The notes under the pieces: model-generated
The model's input: only the letters and a program-made list of their open reading frames with translations
Database searches by the model: none
Told to the model about the DNA's origin: nothing
Assembly: GCF_030160395.1 (NCBI RefSeq)
Contig: NZ_BSOG01000007.1
Coordinates: 1-64,000, forward strand
Length of the DNA stretch: 64,000 nt
Source of the DNA: Chitinimonas prasina
Lineage (GTDB): Bacteria > Pseudomonadota > Gammaproteobacteria > Burkholderiales > Chitinimonadaceae
Reading direction: 5' to 3'
Position numbers and translations under genes: made by a program
Shown here: piece by piece, positions 8,033-17,520 of the stretch
Position numbering within the stretch: position 1 is the stretch's first letter
Layout: every line of letters begins with the position of its first letter

Positions 8033-9529
8033 ATGAGTCCCTCGCATACCATAGCCGCCGTCGATCTTGGCTCCAACAGCTTCCGCCTGCAGGTGGCGCG
8101 TGTGGTGGAGGATCATATCTATCCGCTGGATGCCTTGAAGGACACGGTGCGCTTTGCCGCTGCCTTGGATGGCCAGGGGCGCCTGAACGACAAGGGCCAG
8201 CAGCGTGCATTGGCGGCATTGGCGCGGTTTGGCGAACGCCTGCGTGGCATGGCGCCCGAGCATGTGCGCGTGGTGGCCACCAACACCCTGCGGGTGGCCA
8301 AGAATGCCAGCGACTTCCTGCCACGCGCCGAGGCGGCACTGGGCTTTCCCATCGAGGTCATCGCCGGCCGCGAAGAGGCCCGCCTGATCTATATCGGCGC
8401 GGCACACTCCCTGCCTGCCAGCAAGGAGCGGCGGCTGGTGGTGGATATCGGTGGCGGCTCTACCGAGTTTATCGTCGGCCAGCAGTACAAGCCGCTCAAG
8501 ACCGAGAGCCTGCTGATGGGCTGCGTCAGCTACAGCCTCAAATTCTTCCCCGATGGGCGCCTGACCAAGCAGGCACTGCGCGATGCAGAGCTGGCTGCCC
8601 GTAGCGAGTTGCAGGCCATTGTCCAGGATTTCAACCATGAGCACTGGCAGCTGGCGATCGGTACCTCCGGCACTGCCCGCTCGCTCAGCGATATCATGGA
8701 GATGAACCGGCTAACCGAGAGCGGCATTACGGCTGCGGGCATGGAGAAGCTGCGCGAGATCATGCTCAAAGCCGGACACATAGACAGTGTAAATCTGGAT
8801 GGCCTGCGGGCGGACCGGCGACCGGTACTGCCTGGCGGGTTTGCCATCATGGCGGCGGTGTTTGCCGAGCTGGGCGTGGACAAGATGGGCATCACCCTGG
8901 GGGCGTTGCGTGATGGCGTGCTGTACGACCTGATAGGCCGCCAGCATCAGCGTGATTTGCGCGAAGTGACGGTAGCCCAGTTCAAGCGCCGTTACCATGT
9001 CGACATGGCCCAGCAGAACCGGGTGGCCGCCCTGGCCGAGCATTTCTACCGGCAGCTGGCCGCCAGCATGGGTCTGGATGCAGAGCAGGATCTCAATCTC
9101 TTACAGTGGGCATCGCGCCTGCACGAAATCGGCCTGTCGGTTTCGCATTCCAGTTATCACAAGCACTCGGCCTATATCCTGCAGCATGCCGACATGCCGG
9201 GTTTCTCCAGCCATGAGCAAGCCCGATTGGCCTTGCTGGTGTTAGGCCATAAGGGTGGGCTGAAGAAGCTAGGCAGTGGCCATGCGCGTGACCGCTGGGC
9301 CAGGGTGCTGTCGCTGCGGTTGGCCGTGCTGTGCTGCCGCAGCCGTACTGACCGCCCTCTGCCGCCTGTGCAACTGGTGGCGCTGAGCAATGGTTTCAGC
9401 CTGACGGCAGAAGATGACTGGCTGGCGAACAATCCCCTTACTCACACTGCACTGCTGCAGGAGGCAGAGGAGTGGCGCGAGATTGGCCAGGTGCTGCAGC
9501 TATCCAGTAATTTCCAGCACTGGAGCTGA
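8033..9529 (+). CDS. ppx: Exopolyphosphatase / guanosine pentaphosphatase family
   Basis: A 498-residue Ppx/GppA protein, near the usual 500. The ASKHA phosphate-binding motifs are at about residues 10-22 (AAVDLGSNSFRLQV) and 138-150 (VVDIGGGSTEFIVG). A C-terminal HD-like region (about residues 330-490; LHEIGLSVSHSSYHKHSAYIL) is also present. Ppx releases terminal phosphate from polyphosphate; GppA converts pppGpp to ppGpp, and sequence alone does not separate them. Start at ATG 8033 with AGAAGAAGA upstream. It ends one base before corA's start codon. Confidence 0.92.
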   Translation: MSPSHTIAAVDLGSNSFRLQVARVVEDHIYPLDALKDTVRFAAALDGQGRLNDKGQQRALAALARFGERLRGMAPEHVRVVATNTLRVAKNASDFLPRAEAALGFPIEVIAGREEARLIYIGAAHSLPASKERRLVVDIGGGSTEFIVGQQYKPLKTESLLMGCVSYSLKFFPDGRLTKQALRDAELAARSELQAIVQDFNHEHWQLAIGTSGTARSLSDIMEMNRLTESGITAAGMEKLREIMLKAGHIDSVNLDGLRADRRPVLPGGFAIMAAVFAELGVDKMGITLGALRDGVLYDLIGRQHQRDLREVTVAQFKRRYHVDMAQQNRVAALAEHFYRQLAASMGLDAEQDLNLLQWASRLHEIGLSVSHSSYHKHSAYILQHADMPGFSSHEQARLALLVLGHKGGLKKLGSGHARDRWARVLSLRLAVLCCRSRTDRPLPPVQLVALSNGFSLTAEDDWLANNPLTHTALLQEAEEWREIGQVLQLSSNFQHWS

Positions 9530-9530
9530 G

Positions 9531-10589
9531 ATGGCCAAGAAGCGGCGCCTGCTGGCCCACCATGCGGCCAAGCCGGCAGGCAATCATGTCGATGCGCAGG
9601 CAGAGACGCTGGCCACCTTGATTGAGTATGGCCCGGACGAGCATGACCTCCGGGAAACCTGCTTTACCTCGCTGGCGCAGGGACAGGGCTTTCAGCCTAG
9701 TCACGGGACCTTGTGGCTAAATATCCATGGCCTGGGCAACCATGCCTTGCTGCAGGAGGTGGCGCGGCGCTTCAAGCTGCACCCACTGACGCTGGAAGAC
9801 ATACTCAATACTGGCCAACGCAGCAAGGTCGAGACCTTCGAGCACTACCTCTATATCGTGGCCAAGCTGGCCCGCTTCGATGACGCAAGTGGCTGCGTAT
9901 TGACGGAGCAGATCTCCATCGTCCTGGGGCGTGGCTGGGTGCTGACCTTCCAGGAACATCCCAGCGGCACCTTTGGCGAAGTGCGCGACCAATTGCGCAA
10001 AGGCGCAGGGCAGGTGCGCAGGCTGGGCGCCGATTACCTGGTCTATGCCTTGCTGGACAAGCTGGTTGACCGCTACTTCGGGGTGCTGGAAGCACTGGGG
10101 GAGCGGGTGGAGACGCTGGAGGACGTGGTACTGGAGAGCCCCAAACCCGAGGTGCTGACCCATATCCACGCATTGCGCCGCGAGATGTTGTATCTGCGGC
10201 GAGCCCTGTGGCCCATGCGCGAGGTATTGAATGCCCTGCAGCGTGACGATGCGGACTTCTTCCTGAGCGAGACGCAGATTTATCTGCGCGATGTCTATGA
10301 CCATGCCGTGCATCTGATCGAGGCGCAGGAAATGCTGCGTGACATGATAGGCAGCCTGACCGATTTCTATATGTCCAATCAGGGCAATCGGCTGAACCGG
10401 GAAATGCGGATGCTGACGGTGATTGCCACCATCTTTATGCCGCTGACCTTTATTGCTGGGGTTTATGGCATGAACTTCGAGTACATGCCGGAACTGAAGT
10501 GGCACTATGGCTATGCCACGGTGCTGGCACTGATGGCGACCCTGGGCCTGGGGATGGGCTTGTTCTTCTGGCGGCGACGCTGGCTATAG
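9531..10589 (+). CDS. corA: CorA-type magnesium/cobalt channel
   Basis: A 352-residue divalent-cation channel: long cytoplasmic N-terminal funnel, coiled stalk helix and two C-terminal membrane helices with the signature YGMN motif at the pore loop (AGVYGMNFEYMPEL). A short basic tail (WRRRWL) ends the protein. It imports Mg2+ as a homopentamer. The ATG lies one base after the ppx stop and TGGAG is within the ppx end, so translation is coupled; the pairing of a Mg channel with a Mg-dependent polyphosphatase is suggestive but unproven. Confidence 0.95.
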   Translation: MAKKRRLLAHHAAKPAGNHVDAQAETLATLIEYGPDEHDLRETCFTSLAQGQGFQPSHGTLWLNIHGLGNHALLQEVARRFKLHPLTLEDILNTGQRSKVETFEHYLYIVAKLARFDDASGCVLTEQISIVLGRGWVLTFQEHPSGTFGEVRDQLRKGAGQVRRLGADYLVYALLDKLVDRYFGVLEALGERVETLEDVVLESPKPEVLTHIHALRREMLYLRRALWPMREVLNALQRDDADFFLSETQIYLRDVYDHAVHLIEAQEMLRDMIGSLTDFYMSNQGNRLNREMRMLTVIATIFMPLTFIAGVYGMNFEYMPELKWHYGYATVLALMATLGLGMGLFFWRRRWL

Positions 10590-10611
10590 CGATGCACCTT
10601 GGTGGTGCGAC

Positions 10612-10628
10612 TGCACTGTTGCAGTGCA
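10612..10628 (+). repeat. Short hairpin after corA
   Basis: Perfect 7-bp stem (10612-10618 and 10622-10628) with loop TTG, followed by moderately T-rich DNA (TTTTTCTGTTTTTTC at 10644-10658). It could be a weak terminator for ppx-corA. Confidence 0.45.
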
Positions 10629-10660
10629 CAATTTCTGCTGGCGTTTTTCTGTTTTTTCTT

Positions 10661-10666
10661 TAAAAT
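10661..10666 (+). promoter_or_regulatory. Possible -10 element before EamA gene
   Basis: TAAAAT followed by CCGCG. The same TAAAATCCGCG string occurs before rep (46563). No good TTGACA-like box is present 17 bases upstream, so this is tentative. Confidence 0.3.
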
Positions 10667-10799
10667 CCGCGACCTTGCGTATCGGCCTTACCCGGTCGGT
10701 GTGCAGCATCCATCCCTACGGCACGGCCGGCAGGGGTTGATGTCATCACCCTGGTGCCACAAGCACCGGGCTACACCACCCTCTACCCGAGGTCGCTCC

Positions 10800-11741
10800 A
10801 TGTTGCGTCGTCTGCTCCCCTCTGCGGTTGCCCTGCCGTATGTCCTGCTGGTTTTTGCCACCCTGTGCTGGGCCGGCAATTTCATCCTGGCGCGTGCCAT
10901 GCACGCCGATATCGCCCCGATTACCTTGGCCTTTGGCCGCTGGCTGGTCGCCCTGCTGGTGCTGCTGCCCATTGCCTGGCGCCGCATCCGTGAGCAGCTG
11001 CCGCAGCTGCGCCGCGTCTGGAAGCGCCTGTTCTGGTTGGCTGCCTACGGCATTGCCACCTCCAATACCCTGATCTATATCGGCCTGCACCATACCAATG
11101 CCACCAATGCCGTGCTGTTCAACGCGCTCATACCGTTGATGGTGATGCTGCTGAGCTGGGCGGTATGGCGCAAGCCGCTGGCTGGTCGAGAGTGGCTGGG
11201 TATGACCGGCTCGCTATTCGGCGTACTGCTCATCATTTGCCATGGCCAACTGGGCCGTTTGCTGGCGCTGGATTTCAATAGCGGTGATGCGCTGGTGGTG
11301 GCGGGGCTGGCCTGCTGGTCGGTCTATACCGTGCTGCTGCGAGGCGTGCGCGAGAGCATGGATAGATTCGCCGTGCTGGCGGTCACCATCGCCCTGGGCT
11401 TGGTCATGCTGCTGCCCTTTCTGGTCTGGGAGTTGAGCCATGTGGGCCTGCCAGCGGCATCGGGCGCCAATCTGGCCAGCGTGCTCTACCTGGGCATCTT
11501 CCCCTCGGTCATTGCCCTGCTGGCCTATATGCGAGCGGTAAATGTGTTGGGGCCGACGCGTGCCGCCGGTTTCCTGCACTTGATTCCCGCTTTTGGCGCG
11601 GTGGGTGCCGGGGTGCTGCTGGGAGAGCAACTGGCCTTCTACCATGTGGCGGGTCTCGCTATCATTTTTACCGGCCTGTATTACGCACAGGGCCAGGTCG
11701 CGGCGAAAGTGCCGGCGACCGTGCTGCCGCAGCAACGCTAG
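10800..11741 (+). CDS. EamA/DMT-family transporter (RhaT-like exporter)
   Basis: A 313-residue protein with ten predicted membrane helices arranged as two EamA repeats, each beginning with a segment like LCWAGNFILAR (about residues 20-35) and GLACWSVYTVLLR (about 170-185). Drug/metabolite transporters of this type usually export amino acids or metabolites; substrate cannot be told from sequence. The ATG at 10800 has GAGG seven bases upstream; earlier in-frame starts lack a ribosome-binding site and would precede the likely promoter. Stands alone. Confidence 0.88.
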   Translation: MLRRLLPSAVALPYVLLVFATLCWAGNFILARAMHADIAPITLAFGRWLVALLVLLPIAWRRIREQLPQLRRVWKRLFWLAAYGIATSNTLIYIGLHHTNATNAVLFNALIPLMVMLLSWAVWRKPLAGREWLGMTGSLFGVLLIICHGQLGRLLALDFNSGDALVVAGLACWSVYTVLLRGVRESMDRFAVLAVTIALGLVMLLPFLVWELSHVGLPAASGANLASVLYLGIFPSVIALLAYMRAVNVLGPTRAAGFLHLIPAFGAVGAGVLLGEQLAFYHVAGLAIIFTGLYYAQGQVAAKVPATVLPQQR

Positions 11742-12003
11742 CCGCTTTAGGGCGCATGCCGATTTGGGTTGGTGCGGCCCGAGGTGCCTTCTTGTCACAC
11801 TGGTGGGCCAGATTTGCTGCGGCTCACCAGGGGGCGCGCCAAGCTGCTACCGGGATTCTCCTTTGATTTCAGATTGGTAGCGTCAGTCGGCTGCTTGCTC
11901 GCCCACGTAAGGGCCATAATCAGACAGTGGCCAAAATTAATCGGTGCCGCAGCATGGCGCTGATATAGAATCGCGCGCTTTATAAAGTTCCCCGGAGCGC
12001 GCC

Positions 12004-13299
12004 ATGTCGGTGGCCCTGCAATCCTTGATCGGCATCATCAGCCTGCTGGCGATCGCCTACGCATTTTCTGCTAATCGCCGCGCCATCAACTGGCGCATCA
12101 TCGGTATAGGTCTGGTGCTGCATTCAGGCTTCTGCCTCTTGTTCAGCAAGGTGGTGGTGGCCCGCCATATGCTGGAGAGCTTCAGCGCCGGTTTTGTGCA
12201 CATGCTCAATTTTTCGGGCGATGGTGCGCGATTCATCTTTGGCGATCTGGCCAACCCTGGCGGCAAGCTGGCTTTCATCTTTGCCTTTAACGTTCTGCCC
12301 ATTTTGATGTTCTTCTCGGGCCTGTCGGCCTTGCTGTACCACTTTGGTATCCTGCAGCGCGTGGTGTACGGCCTGGCATGGCTGATGAAGCGCACGATGA
12401 AGCTGTCGGGGCCGGAGAGCCTGTCGGTAGCGGCCAATATCTTCATGGGCCAGTCCGAGGCACCTCTGCTGGTCAAACCCTATATCAGCCGCATGACCCG
12501 CTCGGAGCTGTTCTGCCTGATGGTGGGCGGCATGGCTACGCTGGCCGGTTCTGTGCTGGCCGCCTATGTGAGCTTCCTGGGTGGTCCCAATCCGGTCGAG
12601 CAAGCCAAGTTTGCCACCTGGCTGCTGCTGGCCTCGCTGATGAATGCACCTGCCGCCGTGATCTTTGCCAAGATCATGATGCCGGAGGACGATCCCGAGC
12701 ATATGTCGTCCAACCGCATGGATTACGACCATGGGCACCAGGGTCACTTCATCAATGCCTTGGTGGCAGGTACGGTGGAAGGTTTGAAGCTGGCGGCCAT
12801 TGTGGCGGCCGTGCTGATGGTGTGCGTGTCCCTGATCGCACTGATCAACCATCTCAGCCAGAACTGGCTGGGCGAGATGCTTGGCGTCAACAGCTGGATA
12901 CGTGTCAGCACCGGTGGTGCATTCTCGGGCCTGACCCTGCAGTACCTGTTTGGCCAGTTGTGCCGGCCGGTGGCCTGGCTGCTGGGTGTGCCCTGGAATG
13001 AAACCTTGCTGGTGGGTTCGCTGCTGGGCCAAAAGGTGGTGGTCAACGAGTTCATTGCCTACCTGGATCTGGGTCGCATGAAGGAGCAGGGCCTCTTGTC
13101 GGCCCACTCCATCCTGATTTCGACCTTTGCGCTGTCGTCGTTCTCCAACTTCTCCTCGGTAGGTATCTGCGTGGCCGGTATTGGCGCCATGGCGCCAGGC
13201 AAGCAGCAGACCATGGCGGAGATAGGCATGCGGGCACTGCTGGCTGCCGTGTTGGCAGGCCTGTTGACTGCCGCAGTGGGCGCCATCTGGCTTAGCTAA
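12004..13299 (+). CDS. Concentrative nucleoside transporter (NupC/CNT family)
   Basis: A 431-residue inner-membrane symporter with the CNT core: FSGLSALLYHFGILQ and the substrate-binding stretch around GPESLSVAANIFMGQSEAPLLVKPYI (about residues 137-162, note the QSEAP motif), and the later VGSLLGQKVVVNEFIAY segment (about 338-354). These transporters take up nucleosides with H+ or Na+. GGAG lies eight bases before the ATG. A TATAGAAT at 11964-11971 may be its -10 box. It ends at a shared terminator. Confidence 0.92.
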   Translation: MSVALQSLIGIISLLAIAYAFSANRRAINWRIIGIGLVLHSGFCLLFSKVVVARHMLESFSAGFVHMLNFSGDGARFIFGDLANPGGKLAFIFAFNVLPILMFFSGLSALLYHFGILQRVVYGLAWLMKRTMKLSGPESLSVAANIFMGQSEAPLLVKPYISRMTRSELFCLMVGGMATLAGSVLAAYVSFLGGPNPVEQAKFATWLLLASLMNAPAAVIFAKIMMPEDDPEHMSSNRMDYDHGHQGHFINALVAGTVEGLKLAAIVAAVLMVCVSLIALINHLSQNWLGEMLGVNSWIRVSTGGAFSGLTLQYLFGQLCRPVAWLLGVPWNETLLVGSLLGQKVVVNEFIAYLDLGRMKEQGLLSAHSILISTFALSSFSNFSSVGICVAGIGAMAPGKQQTMAEIGMRALLAAVLAGLLTAAVGAIWLS

Positions 13300-13323
13300 G
13301 CCGCTAGTTGTTGTGAGCACGTG

Positions 13324-13360
13324 AAAAAGCGCCGCCGGAAGGTTTCCGGCGGCGCTTTTT
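13324..13360. terminator. Bidirectional intrinsic terminator (nupC-like / aceK)
   Basis: A 17-bp perfect stem (13324-13340 and 13344-13360) with three-base loop, A-run at the left end and T-run at the right. It serves both convergent genes. Confidence 0.92.
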
Positions 13361-13374
13361 GCCTGGTGGAGGGG

Positions 13375-15144
13375 CTATGCCGCCGAGTCGGCGGCTTGGC
13401 CGAACAAATGGCAGAAACGCAATTCGTGCGGGTAGGGGTAGAAGTCTTCCACGTGGCCCGCGCGGATGCGGTCCTGCCGGCTACGCCAGAACCTGGGATT
13501 GAGCAGATCGCGATGGTGCTGCAGGAACACCCGTCGTATCTCGCTGGGCCCCAACAGGAAGCGGGCGAACTCTTCCGGGAAGACATCATTGCGGGCGACC
13601 GGATACCACGGCTCGCTGGCCATTTCCATCTCGGGCGAAGGGGCCTCGGGTATCTCGCGGAAGTTGCAGTCGGTCATGTACTCGATTTCGTCGTAGTCGT
13701 AGAACACGACGCGGCCATAGCGGGTGATGCCGAAGTTCTTGAACAGCATGTCGCCGGGGAAGATATTGGCCGTGGCCAGCTCCCGGATGGCATTGCCGTA
13801 GTCGGCCACGGCCATTTCCAGCTGCTCGGTGGTGGCACGGTTGAGGAAGAGGTTGAGCGGCTCCATGCGGCGCTCGATATAGAGGTGGCGGATGACCACT
13901 TCGTGCTCATCCTCCTCCAGCAGGCTGGGGGCCAGCGTGCGCAGCTCGGTCAGCAGCTCCTCGGTAAACCGGGCCTTGGGCAGTGCCACGTTGCTGAATT
14001 CCAGAGTGTCGGCCATGCGGCCTACCCGGTCATGCTGTTTCACCAGCTGGTATTTGGCGCGGACTATCTCCTGGGTGACATCCTTGGTGGGGGCGATCTC
14101 GTCCTTGATCAGCTTGAACACATAGGGGAAGGAGGGCAGGGTGAATACCAGCATTACCAGGCCACGTATGCCGGGGGCGATGATGAAATCATCGCGGGAA
14201 TGGCGCAGATGGTGCATCAGGTCGCGGTAGAACACGGTCTTGCCCTGCTTGGCCAGCCCCAGCATGGTATAGAGCTCGGCCTTGGGCTTGAATGGCAGCA
14301 TGGAGCGCAGAAAACCGACATAGCCAGAGGGCGAGGCCATGTCCACCATGAAGTAGGCCCGGTTCAGCGAGAACAGCACGGCGATGCGGCGTGGTTCCAG
14401 CAGCAGGGTGTCGAGGCAGAGGCGGCCGTACTGGTCGTGCAATACGGGTACGGCGAACGGGTATTCCACCCCGCCGTTGACTGCCTTACCGATGATGTAG
14501 GCGGCCTTGTTGCGGTAAAAGGCGCTGGATAGCACCTGTATCTGGAAGTTTGCCTCGATCTCGGGCCATTTGCCGCCCACGTGCTGCAGCGCTGTCTGGA
14601 TGACATAGTCGATATCACGATCGAGGTCGGCGAAGTTGCGGTCCCAGCTGAAGTCCTCGACGATGCGGCGCAGGCTACGGCGAAAACCGCCGGCGCGGGG
14701 GTAGTAGCTACGGTAGGTGGGCGGATCGGACTCGATGTATTCGGTCGAGATGGCGGGCCGCACAAAGATGAAATCGTTGTGGAAATAGTTGCGGTGCAGG
14801 ATCTTGCAGCAGACCGAGTTGAAGAAGGTTTCCGCCAGCTCGGGCTGCTTGTGGTTGACCAGCATGCCGATGAACAGCAGCTTGGCCTGTTGCCAGATGT
14901 CGTCATCCAGCCAGTCGGCGTGGAATTCCTCGTGCAGCCTTGCCACGCACTCGTCCACCCGTTCGTCGTAAAAGCGTATCCGCTCCTTGGAGGCTGACTG
15001 TACGGCGTGCCAGTCGCCTGCTTCGAAGCGGGCCTTGGCCGCCCGGCTCACCTGCCGGAAGATGCTGTAATGGCGGTCAAAGCCATCGATCAGTGCCTGG
15101 GCGATGGCAATCGCCTTGGGGTGTTGGCCGGCGGGTATCAGCAT
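13375..15144 (-). CDS. aceK: Isocitrate dehydrogenase kinase/phosphatase
   Basis: A 589-residue bifunctional enzyme that phosphorylates or dephosphorylates isocitrate dehydrogenase to direct carbon between the TCA cycle and glyoxylate bypass. Recognisable parts are the ATP-loop region APGIRGLVMLVFTLPSFPYVFK, the catalytic-loop-like NIFPGDMLFKNFGITR and the metal-binding FYDYDEI. Length is close to E. coli AceK (578). The start at 15144 has GAGG seven bases upstream and its ATG overlaps the rluE stop (TGATG), so it is translationally coupled. icd, its substrate gene, lies just beyond rluE in the opposite direction. No aceA or aceB is adjacent, unlike the enterobacterial aceBAK operon. Confidence 0.96.
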   Translation of the reverse strand: MLIPAGQHPKAIAIAQALIDGFDRHYSIFRQVSRAAKARFEAGDWHAVQSASKERIRFYDERVDECVARLHEEFHADWLDDDIWQQAKLLFIGMLVNHKQPELAETFFNSVCCKILHRNYFHNDFIFVRPAISTEYIESDPPTYRSYYPRAGGFRRSLRRIVEDFSWDRNFADLDRDIDYVIQTALQHVGGKWPEIEANFQIQVLSSAFYRNKAAYIIGKAVNGGVEYPFAVPVLHDQYGRLCLDTLLLEPRRIAVLFSLNRAYFMVDMASPSGYVGFLRSMLPFKPKAELYTMLGLAKQGKTVFYRDLMHHLRHSRDDFIIAPGIRGLVMLVFTLPSFPYVFKLIKDEIAPTKDVTQEIVRAKYQLVKQHDRVGRMADTLEFSNVALPKARFTEELLTELRTLAPSLLEEDEHEVVIRHLYIERRMEPLNLFLNRATTEQLEMAVADYGNAIRELATANIFPGDMLFKNFGITRYGRVVFYDYDEIEYMTDCNFREIPEAPSPEMEMASEPWYPVARNDVFPEEFARFLLGPSEIRRVFLQHHRDLLNPRFWRSRQDRIRAGHVEDFYPYPHELRFCHLFGQAADSAA

Positions 15145-15734
15145 CAGGGCCTCATGGGCTTGCGTGGGTTGCGGGGAGCGGCGGTGGGTGGCAGATCTAC
15201 ACTGAGCTGGCGCCATGCGCCGGGGGCGATGCCCTCCAGCGTCCAGTCGCCTACCTGCATGCGTATCAGCCGCAAGGTAGGCAGGCCCACCTTGGCCGTC
15301 ATGCGCCTGACCTGGCGGTTCTTGCCTTCGCGTATGGTCAGGGCTATCCAGCTGTCGGGGATGAATTTCCGCACCCGTATGGGCGGTGAGCGTGGCCAGA
15401 TATCGGGTGGGGCCAGCCGCTCTGCCAGGGCGGGCAGCGTGGTGAAGTCGCCCAGATCCACGCCGCGACGCAGGGCCGCAAGGGCCTCATCACTGGGGTT
15501 GCCCTCCACCTGTACCCAATAGGTCTTGGGCAGTTTGTGGCGCGGGTCGGCAATATGGGCCTGCAGCTTGCCGTCATTGGTCAGCAGCAGCAGTCCCTCC
15601 GAGTCGGTATCCAGCCGGCCGGCGGGATAGAAGCCCGGCGCGTCGATATGGTTCGACAGGGTGGGGTGCAGGGCGTGGTCGGAGAACTGGGTGATCACGC
15701 CGTAGGGTTTGTTGAACAGGATGACATCAGGCAT
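15144..15734 (-). CDS. rluE: 23S rRNA pseudouridine synthase, RluE type
   Basis: A 196-residue RsuA/RluB/E/F-family pseudouridine synthase without an S4 domain, as in RluE (which modifies U2457 of 23S rRNA). The N-terminal NKPYGVITQFSD segment is typical, and the catalytic Asp lies in GRLDTDSEGLLLLTNDG (about residues 39-55). ATG 15734 was chosen because the family begins there; the frame remains open 35 codons upstream but that part is not conserved. Its stop overlaps the aceK start by one base. The rluE-aceK pairing is probably regulatory economy rather than shared function. Confidence 0.9.
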   Translation of the reverse strand: MPDVILFNKPYGVITQFSDHALHPTLSNHIDAPGFYPAGRLDTDSEGLLLLTNDGKLQAHIADPRHKLPKTYWVQVEGNPSDEALAALRRGVDLGDFTTLPALAERLAPPDIWPRSPPIRVRKFIPDSWIALTIREGKNRQVRRMTAKVGLPTLRLIRMQVGDWTLEGIAPGAWRQLSVDLPPTAAPRNPRKPMRP

Positions 15735-15893
15735 ATATACGGCCGAACTGGCAGAAAAGCAGGGTTTTGCCCGATAATAGCAAGGTTTACAGCGTGAGAT
15801 GACCCGCTGCACGCTGTACCAAGAACTCGAATCAAGCAAGGGCTGTCACAAGCAGCCATCCATACCCCCCAAGCAAACTCTTTCGGAGCAGGC

Positions 15894-17126
15894 ATGAGCA
15901 CTCAATCGCACATCAAGGTTCCCGCTGGTGGTCAGAAGATCGTCCCCGGCCAGGCCATTCCCGATCAACCCATCATCCCTTTCATCGAAGGTGACGGCAT
16001 CGGTATCGACATCACCCCGGTGATGAAGAAGGTGGTGGATGCTGCCGTGGCCAAGGCCTATGGCGGCAAGAAGCAGATACACTGGATGGAAATCTACGCC
16101 GGTGAGAAGTCGACCAAGGTCTATGGCTCCGACGTTTGGTTGCCGGAAGAGACCATGGCCGCACTGAAGGACTATGTGATCTCCATCAAGGGCCCGATGA
16201 CCACTCCGGTGGGTGGCGGCATCCGCTCGCTGAACGTGGCGCTGCGCCAGGAGCTGGACCTCTACACCTGTCTGCGTCCGGTTCGTTACTTCACTGGCGT
16301 GCCGTCGCCGCTGAAGCGTCCTGACCTGACCGACATGGTGATCTTCCGCGAGAACACCGAAGACATCTACGCTGGTATCGAATGGGCGTCGGAATCCGAA
16401 GGCGCCAAGAAGGTGATCGGCTTCCTGCAGAACGAGATGGGCGTGAAGAAGATCCGCTTCCCGGCCACCTCCGGTATCGGCATCAAGCCGGTTTCGAAGG
16501 AAGGTACCGAGCGCCTGGTGCGCAAGGCCATCCAGTACGCCATCGACAACGGCCGCAAGAGCGTGACCATTGTGCACAAGGGCAACATCATGAAGTTCAC
16601 CGAAGGTGGCTTCCGTGATTGGGCCTATGCCCTGGCCAAGAACGAGTTCGGCGGCGTCGAGATTGACGGCGGCCCGTGGCTCAAGCTGCCTGGCGGCATC
16701 GTGATCAAGGATGTGATCGCTGATGCCTTCTTGCAGCAGATTCTGCTGCGTCCGGCTGAATACGATGTGGTGGCTACCCTGAACCTGAACGGCGATTACA
16801 TCTCCGACGCCCTGGCGGCCCAGGTCGGCGGTATCGGTATCGCTCCAGGCGCCAACCTGAGCGACGATGTGGCCATGTTCGAAGCCACCCACGGCACAGC
16901 CCCCAAGTATGCCGGCCAGGACAAGGTGAACCCCGGTTCGCTGATACTCTCGGCTGAAATGATGCTGCGCCATATGGGCTGGACCGAAGCGGCCGACCTC
17001 ATCATCAGCTCCATGGAAAAGGCCATCGGCGACAAGCAGGTCACTTATGACTTTGCCCGCCTGATGGATGGCGCTACCGAAGTCAGCTGTTCGGCCTTTG
17101 GCGATGCCATGATTGCCCGCATGTAA
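15894..17126 (+). CDS. icd: Isocitrate dehydrogenase, NADP-dependent
   Basis: A 410-residue cytosolic TCA-cycle enzyme that oxidatively decarboxylates isocitrate to 2-oxoglutarate, of the E. coli Icd type (416 residues). The phosphorylatable active-site serine is S112 in [16 protein letters not shown], equivalent to E. coli S113, matching the presence of aceK. Other hallmarks: [13 protein letters not shown] (about residues 152-164), the metal-binding NLNGDYISD block and [17 protein letters not shown] upstream. Codons are of the highly expressed type, with AUA nearly absent. Divergent from rluE-aceK with about 160 bases between. Confidence 0.97.
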   Translation: MSTQSHIKVPAGGQKIVPGQAIPDQPIIPFIEGDGIGIDITPVMKKVVDAAVAKAYGGKKQIHWMEIYAGEKSTKVYGSDVWLPEETMAALKDYVISIKGPMTTPVGGGIRSLNVALRQELDLYTCLRPVRYFTGVPSPLKRPDLTDMVIFRENTEDIYAGIEWASESEGAKKVIGFLQNEMGVKKIRFPATSGIGIKPVSKEGTERLVRKAIQYAIDNGRKSVTIVHKGNIMKFTEGGFRDWAYALAKNEFGGVEIDGGPWLKLPGGIVIKDVIADAFLQQILLRPAEYDVVATLNLNGDYISDALAAQVGGIGIAPGANLSDDVAMFEATHGTAPKYAGQDKVNPGSLILSAEMMLRHMGWTEAADLIISSMEKAIGDKQVTYDFARLMDGATEVSCSAFGDAMIARM

Positions 17127-17160
17127 TTGCGCGCAAGCCTGCCGTTCGTCGGCAAAGCAG

Positions 17161-17188
17161 AACCCCGCTTCGGCGGGGTTTTGTTTTT
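17161..17188 (+). terminator. Intrinsic terminator of icd
   Basis: AACCCCGC stem closed by a stable TTCG tetraloop (17161-17180) followed by a TTTTGTTTTT tract. Confidence 0.93.
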
Positions 17189-17264
17189 CAGCCAGGGCGG
17201 GCTTGTGTGTTTGCCGCTGCAGGCGGCCTTCTAGGGGCTGAAGGCGGCTCTGGCTACTTTGCTT

Positions 17265-17296
17265 GCCAGGCGCGCCTGGCGTGGCGCCAGGCGCCA
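17265..17296. repeat. Two adjacent GC-rich palindromes
   Basis: A perfect 16-bp palindrome (17265-17280, centre GCGC) followed one base later by a second palindrome with 7-bp arms and a single central A (17282-17296). Neither has a T-run. They share the GGCGCC/CCAGGCGC vocabulary, which suggests duplication of one unit or a bipartite protein-binding site. Confidence 0.6.
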
Positions 17297-17496
17297 TTAA
17301 AGCGCCGTTGCCGGTGGGTGCTGGCCGGGGCGGCGCATCGGGCAGCGACTGGTTTGCGTGACGACCATGGTATTGCCCAGCAGGGGCGGTCAAATCGGGC
17401 CGAATTCGGCGATCTGGTCGATGTGCAGACAGGTAATTTTGTTACAAATGCAGGGCTAGCACATCTGCTAGTGATTGCCCGGAAGATTGTGGCAAC

Positions 17497-17520
17497 AAAA
17501 AACCCCGCCGAGGCGGGGTT
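17497..17520 (-). terminator. Intrinsic terminator of cold-shock gene
   Basis: AACCCCGCC/GGCGGGGTT stem (17501-17520, two-base loop) which on the minus strand is followed by a six-T run. Its stem is nearly the same as that of the icd terminator. Confidence 0.9.

Noticed and set aside
13321-14532. Plus-strand frame overlapping aceK 3' half.
   Set aside because: Starts inside the shared terminator and is antisense to conserved aceK.
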